From: Caryophanales bacterium UBA6448
Lineage (GTDB): Bacteria; Bacillota_I; Bacilli_A; RF39; UBA660
NCBI GenBank assembly: GCA_002439555.1
Contig: DJOC01000018.1
Coordinates: 1 to 12,418, forward strand
Direction of reading: 5' to 3'
DNA length: 12,418 bases
Part shown: in pieces, positions 7,061 through 12,418 of the stretch
Layout: each line of letters begins with the position of its first letter
Numbering within the stretch: the stretch's first letter is position 1
Translations under genes and position numbers: made by a program
The notes under the pieces: model-generated
Seen by the model: the letters and a program-made list of their open reading frames with translations, nothing else
Told to the model about the DNA's origin: nothing
Databases searched by the model: none

Positions 7061-7573
7061 ATGCTAGATAAATTAATAATAAATGGAACTGAAAATTATA
7101 AATGTTATGATATATTAAAGGAGTTATATTCTAATAATCCTGAATTTAAAAAAATTATAGATGAGGGTATTGAAAGTGGAAAAGTAACTGGATTTTCACA
7201 AGAATTATGGGAAAAACTTGATATGCAAAATATAAGATCAAGAGGAGTAAATTCATTTTGTGAAGTATTTAGAGATGGTGCTAATTTAGGTTACTGTACA
7301 GTATGTGCTAAACAAGTTAGTTATTCACTTGATAATCCTTATTTATGTGGAGGCACAAATAAATTTTTAATTGGAACAGTTAATTCTTTAGATGGAAGAC
7401 ATACTTGGATTGAAAATGAAGGTAAAATAATTGATACAACCTTTATGCTTGTTATAGCAAAAGATTATGTGAAATATTTTGGCTATACTTTAGAAAATAG
7501 ATATAATCCAAATATTGATCCAATATATGTAAGTGCAAAAGAATTTACAAATGATAAAAGTTTTAGGAGGTAA
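7061..7573 (+). CDS. Small protein with transglutaminase-like Cys-His-Asp pattern
   Basis: I do not recognise the family by name. The 170-residue protein has no signal peptide or membrane segment. Its second half follows the order of a transglutaminase/papain-like core: GYCTVCAKQVSY with Cys 79, then RHTWIENEGKIIDTTF with His 114 and Asp 125. In transglutaminase-core proteins a Cys at the start of a helix is followed by a His-x-Trp strand and an Asp-x-Thr strand in this way. A peptidase or transglutaminase-type activity is therefore inferred, not shown; Cys 82 and Cys 96 are also present. The start has GGGAG at a good distance. The gene ends in AGG AGG TAA, so its final codons form the ribosome binding site of polA two bases downstream, which couples the two. 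Confidence 0.8.
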   Translation: MLDKLIINGTENYKCYDILKELYSNNPEFKKIIDEGIESGKVTGFSQELWEKLDMQNIRSRGVNSFCEVFRDGANLGYCTVCAKQVSYSLDNPYLCGGTNKFLIGTVNSLDGRHTWIENEGKIIDTTFMLVIAKDYVKYFGYTLENRYNPNIDPIYVSAKEFTNDKSFRR

Positions 7574-7575
7574 AA

Positions 7576-10122
7576 ATGAAAAAAATAATCTTAATTGATG
7601 GAAATAATTTAATGTTCAGAAGTTATTATGCAACTTTTTACAGTGGAGCAAATATGAAAACCAGTACAGGGCTTCCGACAAACGCATTATTTTCTTTTGT
7701 AAATATGATTAATAAAATAATTAAAGAAGAAAATCCTTCATACATAGCAGTGGCTTTTGATGTAGGTAAAAACTTTCGTAAAAAAGAGTTTTCTTTTTAC
7801 AAAGAGGGAAGACAAAATACTCCAGATGAACTTAAAATGCAAATGCCTTATGCAAGAGAAATTCTTACGGCAATGGGTATAAAATATTTAGAACTTGAAC
7901 CTTATGAAGCCGATGATATTATAGGAACTTTAGTTAAAATGTGTGCTAAAGATGAAGACTACGATGCTACAATAATTTCATCAGATAAAGATTTACTCCA
8001 ACTTATAAATTTTGAAACAGATGTTAAACTTCTTAAACAAACAGGATTTATTCGCTTTAATGAAAAAACTTTTAAAGAGGAATATGGAGTAGATCCTATT
8101 AATATGATTGATTTAAAAGCTTTAATGGGAGATAGTTCTGATAATATTCCAGGTGTTAAAGGTATAGGTGAAAAAGGTGCTATCAAACTTTTAAAGGATT
8201 ATCAAACAATTGAAAATTTATATGAACATATTGATGAAATAAAAGGCAGTACTCACGATAAACTTGTTACTTTTAAAGAGGATGCTTTTATGTCAAAAAA
8301 ACTTGCAACAATATATTGTGATGTTCCTCTTGAAATATCTTTAAATGATTTGAAATATGTTGGACCAAATAATGAACTTTTATACGATGTATTTTCTAAA
8401 CTAGAATTTACTTCACTTTTAAATGGTCTTACTAAAGAAAAAACTAATGAGAAAATAAGTTTTATTTCCGTAAATGAAAATATTAATGTTGTAACAAATG
8501 ATATAGTTTCTTTATATATTGAGTGTGATAAAGATGATTATACAAATGCAAATATAGTAAGCGCTTCATTATATGATGGTAAATTTTTCTATTATTTTTC
8601 CAAAGAAAATATCAAATATTTAAATTTAACTAATAAAAAGATAGTATGTTTTGATAGTAAAAAATGTCAGTATTTATTAAATGAGAACTTTGATGTTTTA
8701 CTTGATTATTCACTTTGTTCATATTTAAACGGAGATAATATTAAGGATGATATTTCATTTACGGCAATAAAATGTGGTTTTGAAATTCCCACGATTAATA
8801 ATTTACTTAAAATTCATGGGACAAGTGATTACATTCAATATGAACTTTTAAAAGTAAAATTTTTATTTGAAAATTATGAAAAAAATTATAATCTTTTGAA
8901 GAAGAATAACCAAGAGAATATTTATGAAAAAATTGAACTTCCACTTTCAAAAGTGCTTCTTAAAATGGAAAAAGAGGGAATTAAAGTTTCAAGTGAAGTT
9001 TTAGATAGTCAAAAAGAAGTTATTTCTAAAAAGCTCGAAGAAATTACCAAAAAGATATATGAGTATGCAGGACAGGAGTTTAATATTTCTTCGCCGAAAC
9101 AACTTGGTGAAATCTTATTTGAAAAGATGCAAGTAGGTAAAGGTAAAAAGAATAAAACAAGTTATAAAACAGATGAAGCGTCTTTAGAAAAAATTGCAAA
9201 TGCTCATCCTATTATTAATTTGATTTTAGAGTACCGTGGACTATCTAAATTAAAATCAACATATATTGATGGCTTAAAGGAATATATAGTAGATGGTAAA
9301 ATTCATACAATATTTAAGCAAACGGTAGCAAGAACCGGAAGACTTTCTTCGATTCATCCAAATCTTCAGAACATTCCTGTTAAAACCGAGGAAGGTAAAC
9401 AAATTAGAAAAGCCTTTTTACCGAGTAATGATGTACTATTAAGTTTAGACTATTCACAAATAGAACTTAGAATTTTAGCCTCAACAATAAACTCTAAACC
9501 AATGATTGATACCTTTAATGAGGGTGGCGATATTCATGCAAAAGTAGCTGCCGATATTCATAATAAAGATATTAAAGATGTTACAAAAGCTGAAAGAAGT
9601 GCTGCAAAGGCAGTAATATTTGGTATTGTATATGGCATAAGTGGCTTTGGTCTTGGTGAAAATCTTCATATATCTAAAAAAGAGGCGGAAAAGTTTATCG
9701 AAAAGTATTATCATCTTTATCCTGAAGTAAAAGAATATATGGAAAAGATGATTGCTTTTGCTAAAGAAAATGGTTATGTTTATACAAATTACGGAAGAAA
9801 AAGAGTTATTAGTGAAATAAATGATGCTAATTTTATGGTTAGAAAATCTGGTGAAAGAATGGCAATTAATACACCGATTCAAGGTAGTGCTGCCGATATT
9901 ATTAAAATGGCAATGATTAAAATTGATGAAATTTTTACAAAAGAAAATATTCAAAGTAAATTAATATTACAAATTCACGATGAACTTATATTTGATGTTA
10001 AAAACGAAGAACTTGAAAAAGTAAAAACTATTGTTAAAGATGCAATGGAAAATGTAGTTAGTTTATCAGTTCCGCTTAAAGTAAGTGTTGATGTTGGAAC
10101 TAACTGGTATGATTTGAAGTAA
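7576..10122 (+). CDS. polA: DNA polymerase I
   Basis: Fills gaps and removes RNA primers or damaged strands. N-terminal 5'-3' nuclease (about 1-290): Asp 8 in LIDGNN, YEADDIIGTL (110-119), SSDKDLLQL (135-143) and MGDSSDNIPGVKGIGEKGA (184-202). The middle region (about 300-440) sits where the 3'-5' exonuclease lies, but the DxE catalytic motif is absent (SLYIECD instead), so no proofreading is expected, as in many Bacillota. Polymerase domain (about 450-848): TVARTGRLSSIHPNLQNIP (583-601), motif A SLDYSQIELR with Asp 625, motif B RSAAKAVIFGIVYG (674-687) and motif C QIHDELIFD with Asp 802 and Glu 803. In motif B an Ile (681) occupies the place of the usual Asn before Phe 682. AGGAGG lies eight bases before the ATG, inside the previous gene. 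Confidence 0.97.
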   Translation: MKKIILIDGNNLMFRSYYATFYSGANMKTSTGLPTNALFSFVNMINKIIKEENPSYIAVAFDVGKNFRKKEFSFYKEGRQNTPDELKMQMPYAREILTAMGIKYLELEPYEADDIIGTLVKMCAKDEDYDATIISSDKDLLQLINFETDVKLLKQTGFIRFNEKTFKEEYGVDPINMIDLKALMGDSSDNIPGVKGIGEKGAIKLLKDYQTIENLYEHIDEIKGSTHDKLVTFKEDAFMSKKLATIYCDVPLEISLNDLKYVGPNNELLYDVFSKLEFTSLLNGLTKEKTNEKISFISVNENINVVTNDIVSLYIECDKDDYTNANIVSASLYDGKFFYYFSKENIKYLNLTNKKIVCFDSKKCQYLLNENFDVLLDYSLCSYLNGDNIKDDISFTAIKCGFEIPTINNLLKIHGTSDYIQYELLKVKFLFENYEKNYNLLKKNNQENIYEKIELPLSKVLLKMEKEGIKVSSEVLDSQKEVISKKLEEITKKIYEYAGQEFNISSPKQLGEILFEKMQVGKGKKNKTSYKTDEASLEKIANAHPIINLILEYRGLSKLKSTYIDGLKEYIVDGKIHTIFKQTVARTGRLSSIHPNLQNIPVKTEEGKQIRKAFLPSNDVLLSLDYSQIELRILASTINSKPMIDTFNEGGDIHAKVAADIHNKDIKDVTKAERSAAKAVIFGIVYGISGFGLGENLHISKKEAEKFIEKYYHLYPEVKEYMEKMIAFAKENGYVYTNYGRKRVISEINDANFMVRKSGERMAINTPIQGSAADIIKMAMIKIDEIFTKENIQSKLILQIHDELIFDVKNEELEKVKTIVKDAMENVVSLSVPLKVSVDVGTNWYDLK

Positions 10123-10132
10123 GGAGGAAAGT

Positions 10133-10945
10133 ATGCCAGAACTTCCTGAGGTAGAAACTGTTAGAAATTATTTAAAAGAAAATATTTTGAATAAAAAGAT
10201 TATTAATATAGATATTTTATACCCTAAAATGATTGAAAATGATATAAATGATTTTAAACAAAAACTTATTAATAACTTCTTTATTGATATTCAAAGAAAA
10301 GGTAAATATTTAATATTCGTCCTTGATAAATACTATTTAATATCACATCTTCGTATGGAAGGAAAATTTAATATTAAACCTTTAAACGAAGAAATTTCTA
10401 AACACGAACACGTTATATTTTATTTTGAGAATTTCACATTAAGATATAATGATACTCGTAAGTTTGGAAGAATGAAATTAATTAATAAGGGTGAGCTTGA
10501 GGATTATTTTAAAAATGTTGGCCCTGATGCTAACAATGCAGAGTATAGTGATGAAATTTTACGTAAAATCAATAAGTCTAATAAATGTATAAAAACTATT
10601 TTACTAGATCAAAGTATTTTATCTGGCATTGGTAATATTTATGCTGATGAAATTTTGTTTAAAGCAAGAATTAATCCCTTTATGAAAGGTAAAGACATTA
10701 GTAAAAATGATTTAGAAAACATTATAAAATATTCTAAAGAAATATTAAATGATTCAATTAAACATAAGGGAACTACGATTAAAAGTTATACATTTTCTTT
10801 GAACCATGCTGGTAGTTATCAAGACTATTTACTTGTTCATAAAAATGAGGGTAAACCTTGTAAAATATGTAATGAGAAAATCTTAAAAGCTAAAATTGAT
10901 GGAAGAAGCACCTATTATTGTAAAAACTGTCAAGGTGTTAAATGA
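10133..10945 (+). CDS. mutM: Formamidopyrimidine-DNA glycosylase (Fpg)
   Basis: Excises oxidised purines such as 8-oxoguanine and cuts the abasic strand. The mature N-terminus PELPEVETV has the catalytic Pro 2 and Glu 3. Lys 58 in KGKYL matches the second catalytic lysine, Met 74 in LRMEGKF and Arg 109 in DTRKFGRM match the void-filling residues, and GIGNIYADEILF (165-176) is the helix-two-turn-helix part. A C-terminal zinc finger has Cys 243, 246, 263 and 266. The 270 residues fit the family. AGGAGG precedes the ATG by a short spacer and the gene begins ten bases after polA, so it is in the same transcript; polA with mutM forms a base-excision repair pair. The TGA stop overlaps the next ATG. 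Confidence 0.97.
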   Translation: MPELPEVETVRNYLKENILNKKIINIDILYPKMIENDINDFKQKLINNFFIDIQRKGKYLIFVLDKYYLISHLRMEGKFNIKPLNEEISKHEHVIFYFENFTLRYNDTRKFGRMKLINKGELEDYFKNVGPDANNAEYSDEILRKINKSNKCIKTILLDQSILSGIGNIYADEILFKARINPFMKGKDISKNDLENIIKYSKEILNDSIKHKGTTIKSYTFSLNHAGSYQDYLLVHKNEGKPCKICNEKILKAKIDGRSTYYCKNCQGVK

Positions 10946-11460
10946 AAAGAGAAATTATATTAACTTTGTTAACTTTTGTATTTCTTTCTATCGGAGCATA
11001 TTTTTGCTATAAAAAGAAACTAGAAATTAATGATATTAAAGCACCAGTTAATTCCTTTTTGTATATTAATTATGATAATAATTATATTAATTCGAATGTA
11101 AACTTTTTAGATAAAAAGACTTCCTTAAAATCAAAAGCATATATAACTTATGAAACAAATGGTAATAATGATGTATGCCTTGATTATATTTTAAAGGCGG
11201 ATAGCAATTATGATAAAACTAAAGGTGTTGATGAAAATAATAAAGAACTTACTTTTTTAATCAATGGTTTATGTGAGGAAAAGGAAGTACCGTCCTTTAA
11301 ATCTGGGGATGAAATTGTTTTATGTACTTTTAAAATTAAACCAAATACGCACGAAGAATATGATATTATAACTAATTTTTATATAAATAATCTTGATCAA
11401 AGTGCTCTTTTAAATAATCCGATAAACTTTACCTATTTAGTAAAACAGACTAAATGCTAG
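10942..11460 (+). CDS. Membrane-anchored extracytoplasmic protein, unknown function
   Basis: I do not recognise this 172-residue protein. Lys-Arg then a hydrophobic helix (about residues 5-22) and three Lys suggest one N-terminal membrane anchor with the rest outside; there is no lipobox. The outer part is rich in Asn, Asp, Tyr and alternating hydrophobic residues, which suggests a beta-rich fold. Cys 79, 111, 128 and 172 lie in it and could form two disulfides; the last residue is a Cys. A segment TNFYINNLDQSALL (144-157) vaguely recalls TasA/camelysin-type secreted proteins, but this is weak. The ATG overlaps the mutM stop as ATGA, so translation is coupled, although a repair link is not evident. 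No function is proposed. Confidence 0.8.
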   Translation: MKREIILTLLTFVFLSIGAYFCYKKKLEINDIKAPVNSFLYINYDNNYINSNVNFLDKKTSLKSKAYITYETNGNNDVCLDYILKADSNYDKTKGVDENNKELTFLINGLCEEKEVPSFKSGDEIVLCTFKIKPNTHEEYDIITNFYINNLDQSALLNNPINFTYLVKQTKC

Positions 11461-11465
11461 GTAAA
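11428..11465 (+). other. Strong hairpin across the stop codon of the 10942 gene
   Basis: TTTACCTATTTAGT (11428-11441) pairs with ACTAAA (11449-11454) and TAGGTAAA (11458-11465), 14 pairs with a single three-base bulge and a seven-base loop. The TAG stop (11458-11460) is inside. No T-run follows, so it is not a standard intrinsic terminator; it may protect the 3' end of the polA-mutM message or attenuate it. Confidence 0.55.
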
Positions 11466-11523
11466 ATTAAAAGTAGTGATAAATAAATTCATAATAATAT
11501 ATAAATGATGCGAAAAATTGTTG

Positions 11524-11552
11524 TTGAAAACTCTTAGATTTTATGCTATATT
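11524..11552 (+). promoter_or_regulatory. Promoter of the GreA-like gene
   Basis: TTGAAA (11524-11529, five of six), 17 bases, then TATATT (11547-11552, five of six) with an upstream TG one base away, making an extended -10. A TATAAT at 11553-11558 overlaps as an alternative. GGAAGG at 11566-11571 is five bases before the ATG. The gene is thus transcribed on its own. Confidence 0.7.
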
Positions 11553-11576
11553 TATAATAGTGAAAGGAAGGTAGAA

Positions 11577-12074
11577 ATGAGATTAACAATTGAAGAAGCT
11601 CAAAAAAAGAATGAAAGAATTGACTTTTTAAAGGGTAGATTAGAAAAAATCAGAGGCGAGAGAAATGATTTCCAAGGAAGCGCTGGGTATGATGCTAATG
11701 AACCATATTTTTCTTTACTTTCTCAAATGGAAGAAGCAACTAATAAGGAAATAATGCAAATTAATCAAGAACTAGCTACTGCTGAAATTGTAGATCCTGC
11801 TCTTGCAAATGATAATTTAGTAAATGATGGTGATACAGTTGATTTATTAATTACGTTTGCTGATGGTACAGTATTATCAAATACCGTAACAGTGGTAAAC
11901 CATATTGAAGAATATCAACCAAATGTTGTTACAACTTCATCTCCAATTGGTATGGCTATTTACGGAAAAGAATTAGGTTCTGTAGTTGATTGCCAAACTC
12001 CAAATGGAAATATTAAAATTCAAATTATGGGCAAAGTTCTTAAAGAAGTACAAGAAGAAACTCTAGGAAGATAA
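11577..12074 (+). CDS. GreA/GreB-family transcription factor, divergent
   Basis: Gre factors enter the RNA polymerase secondary channel and stimulate transcript cleavage in stalled complexes. The 165-residue protein has an N-terminal helical coiled-coil region (about 1-72) and a C-terminal FKBP-like domain with SSPIGMAIYGKELGSVVDCQ (121-140), which closely follows the SPIG-x-A-x-x-G-K-x-x-G signature of GreA. The tip of the coiled coil differs: GreA carries a D-L-S-E-N-x-E-Y type motif with two acidic catalytic residues, whereas here the corresponding stretch reads GYDANEPY (37-44), with Asp 39 and Glu 42 shifted. It may therefore be a paralogue with altered cleavage activity. It has its own promoter and a strong terminator. 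It is unlikely to be the sole greA of the cell, but that cannot be told from this window. Confidence 0.82.
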   Translation: MRLTIEEAQKKNERIDFLKGRLEKIRGERNDFQGSAGYDANEPYFSLLSQMEEATNKEIMQINQELATAEIVDPALANDNLVNDGDTVDLLITFADGTVLSNTVTVVNHIEEYQPNVVTTSSPIGMAIYGKELGSVVDCQTPNGNIKIQIMGKVLKEVQEETLGR

Positions 12075-12095
12075 TCAAATTGGTTATCTTTTTTT
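12068..12095 (+). terminator. Intrinsic terminator of the GreA-like gene
   Basis: AAGATAATC (12068-12076) pairs with GGTTATCTT (12082-12090), nine pairs with one T-G wobble, around a five-base loop. Seven T follow from 12089. The TAA stop (12072-12074) is inside the first arm. Confidence 0.85.
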
Positions 12096-12204
12096 ATGAC
12101 TTAAATAATTATGTAAAAAATGTTTCTATAATTATAAATAGGTGAATGTGGAGAAAATTTTTATTTCTATTTTTACCTAGTGAAAAATTAATAGTGCTGT
12201 ATTT
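12096..12204. other. AT-rich spacer with no supported gene
   Basis: A 20-codon frame (ATG 12146 to TGA 12206-12208) is hydrophobic, but its ribosome binding site lies too close to the ATG and no promoter is convincing. Nothing else is seen before the promoter at 12205. Confidence 0.4.
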
Positions 12205-12233
12205 TTGATAATATCAAATATTTATGCTATTAT
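12205..12233 (+). promoter_or_regulatory. Promoter of the structured RNA at the right edge
   Basis: TTGATA (12205-12210, five of six), exactly 17 bases, then TATTAT (12228-12233, five of six) preceded by TG and one base, an extended -10. It is among the best promoters in the window. Transcription should start near 12240. No gene-sized frame follows within the window, which points to a non-coding RNA or a leader. Confidence 0.72.
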
Positions 12234-12418
12234 TAGTATGTAAGCAAGAAGACTTGCATAAAATAAAAAAGAGGAGCATTCGATATTGCAAGTGAATGTC
12301 GCCTCTAATAAATTGATATGACACTCTATCAATGCTGAAGAGTGTCTATTTTTTATTGCTAACACCAGTAAGGTAGAAAGTAACAAAATGATAGCAATAA
12401 GCTTTAGAACTTTTATAA
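12222..12418 (-). CDS. Partial hydrophobic frame, possible type I toxin-like peptide
   Basis: On the minus strand a frame enters from the right edge and stays open to TAA at 12224-12222. It begins with a Lys-flanked single membrane helix, KVLKLIAIILLL then STLLVLAIKNR, followed by a polar tail with several Cys. A short membrane helix ending in Lys-Asn-Arg is the form of holin-like and TxpA-like type I toxins, and the hairpin right after KNR, then a terminator, fits such loci. Against it: no start codon is in the window, and the in-frame stop lies beyond the predicted minus-strand terminator, which would leave a message with no stop codon. An RNA from the other strand overlaps the tail. Confidence 0.3.
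   Translation of the reverse strand, partial: IKVLKLIAIILLLSTLLVLAIKNRHSSALIECHINLLEATFTCNIECSSFLFYASLLAYILIIA
12265..12306 (-). terminator. Terminator-like hairpin for the minus-strand transcript
   Basis: On the minus strand AGAGG (12306-12302) pairs with CCTCT (12274-12270) and CATTC with GAATG, separated by a small internal loop and closed by a 12- to 13-base loop. T-rich sequence (12270-12265, then ATTTTA) follows at once. It would end a transcript coming from beyond the right edge. Confidence 0.55.
12320..12354 (+). terminator. Intrinsic terminator of the right-edge RNA
   Basis: GACACTCT (12320-12327) pairs perfectly with AGAGTGTC (12339-12346) around an 11-base loop, followed by TA and six T (12349-12354). 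An overlapping alternative hairpin, ATTGATA (12312-12318) with TATCAAT (12327-12333), would hold the first arm of the terminator in its loop and so compete with it. Confidence 0.78.
12353..12400. repeat. 9-bp inverted repeat after the right-edge terminator
   Basis: TTATTGCTA (12353-12361) and TAGCAATAA (12392-12400) are perfect reverse complements 30 bases apart. In the minus-strand frame they flank the membrane-helix codons, so a toxin message could fold across this region. Chance cannot be excluded in such AT-rich DNA. Confidence 0.5.

Larger units (their letters stand above)
12240..12354 (+). ncRNA. Short structured RNA, candidate antisense antitoxin or leader
   Basis: About 115 bases between the promoter and a clear terminator. 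Three hairpins are visible: GCAAG/CTTGC (12244-12257) with a four-base loop; AGAGG/CCTCT plus GCATTC/GAATGT (12270-12306) with a 12-base loop; and the terminator. The loop sequence TGCAAGT (12287-12293) can also pair with ACTTGCA (12252-12258), in competition with the first hairpin. A GAGGAG (12271-12276) followed by TTG at 12286 could encode an 11-residue peptide ending at TGA 12319, so a leader-peptide role is an alternative. It lies antisense to the hydrophobic frame on the other strand, which favours an antitoxin RNA. I do not recognise a named RNA family. Confidence 0.55.

Noticed and set aside
9481..9954. 157-codon minus-strand open frame inside polA
   Set aside because: It is a shadow of the polA coding strand; its Asn, Phe and Ser-rich sequence has no family features.
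11457..12180. CTAGGTAAAA (11457-11466) and its reverse complement at 12171-12180 flanking the GreA-like gene, as mobile element ends
   Set aside because: Only ten AT-rich bases match, there is no target duplication or transposase, and the left copy is already explained by the hairpin at 11428-11465.
12146..12208. 20-codon hydrophobic frame beginning MWRKFLFLFL
   Set aside because: The AGGTGA before it is almost adjacent to the ATG, the nearest TATAAT lacks a -35, and there is no independent sign of expression.
12332..12376. 14-codon frame MLKSVYFLLLTPVR on the plus strand
   Set aside because: It crosses the terminator T-run and has no ribosome binding site.
12388..12418. ATG at 12388 as the start of a plus-strand gene leaving the window
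   Set aside because: Only ten codons are visible and no well placed ribosome binding site precedes it; the opposite-strand reading looks better.
1..12418. tRNA, rRNA or CRISPR array
   Set aside because: No cloverleaf with a T-loop motif, no rRNA blocks and no regularly spaced repeats of array size were seen on either strand.

Overview
This is an AT-rich bacterial window with Gram-positive style signals: strong purine-rich ribosome binding sites, sigma-A type promoters with extended -10 boxes, and a lipoprotein signal peptide. TGA is used as a stop (the nucleotidyltransferase and mutM genes end in it) and Trp is TGG, so the code is the standard bacterial one, not the mycoplasma one. The best guess is a low-GC Bacillota/Bacilli-like gut-type lineage; species cannot be given from this sequence.

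Layout. Bases 1-96 hold the last codons of a plus-strand gene, possibly a YitT/DUF2179 membrane protein. It converges on a minus-strand lipoprotein cyclophilin (86-694). Divergent, back-to-back promoters at 711-773 separate the cyclophilin from a plus-strand run: pcrA helicase, a sugar-phosphate-type nucleotidyltransferase, and ligA DNA ligase, tightly packed with overlaps. A long non-coding stretch (5743-6135) rich in short phased repeats then leads into a dinD gene with one in-frame TAA, hence a pseudogene as read. After it come a small transglutaminase-fold-like protein (7061-7573), polA, mutM and a membrane-anchored protein of unknown function, all translationally packed. A divergent GreA/GreB-family protein with its own promoter and terminator follows.

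The genes share a theme: PcrA (helicase), LigA (nick sealing), PolA (gap repair), MutM (oxidised-base excision) and DinD (a damage-induced family in E. coli) make this a DNA repair and replication neighbourhood. The dinD / transglutaminase-like segment sits between two core repair operons.

The most unusual material is at the right edge (12205-12418). A good promoter reads into a short, highly structured RNA ending in a clear intrinsic terminator. The opposite strand carries a hydrophobic single-helix reading frame that runs off the window and has its own terminator-like hairpin. This layout resembles a type I toxin / antisense RNA module, but the toxin frame is incomplete here. Other items worth a look are a 28-bp perfect palindrome inside dinD, operator-like repeats upstream of dinD, and several terminators or hairpins that span stop codons.
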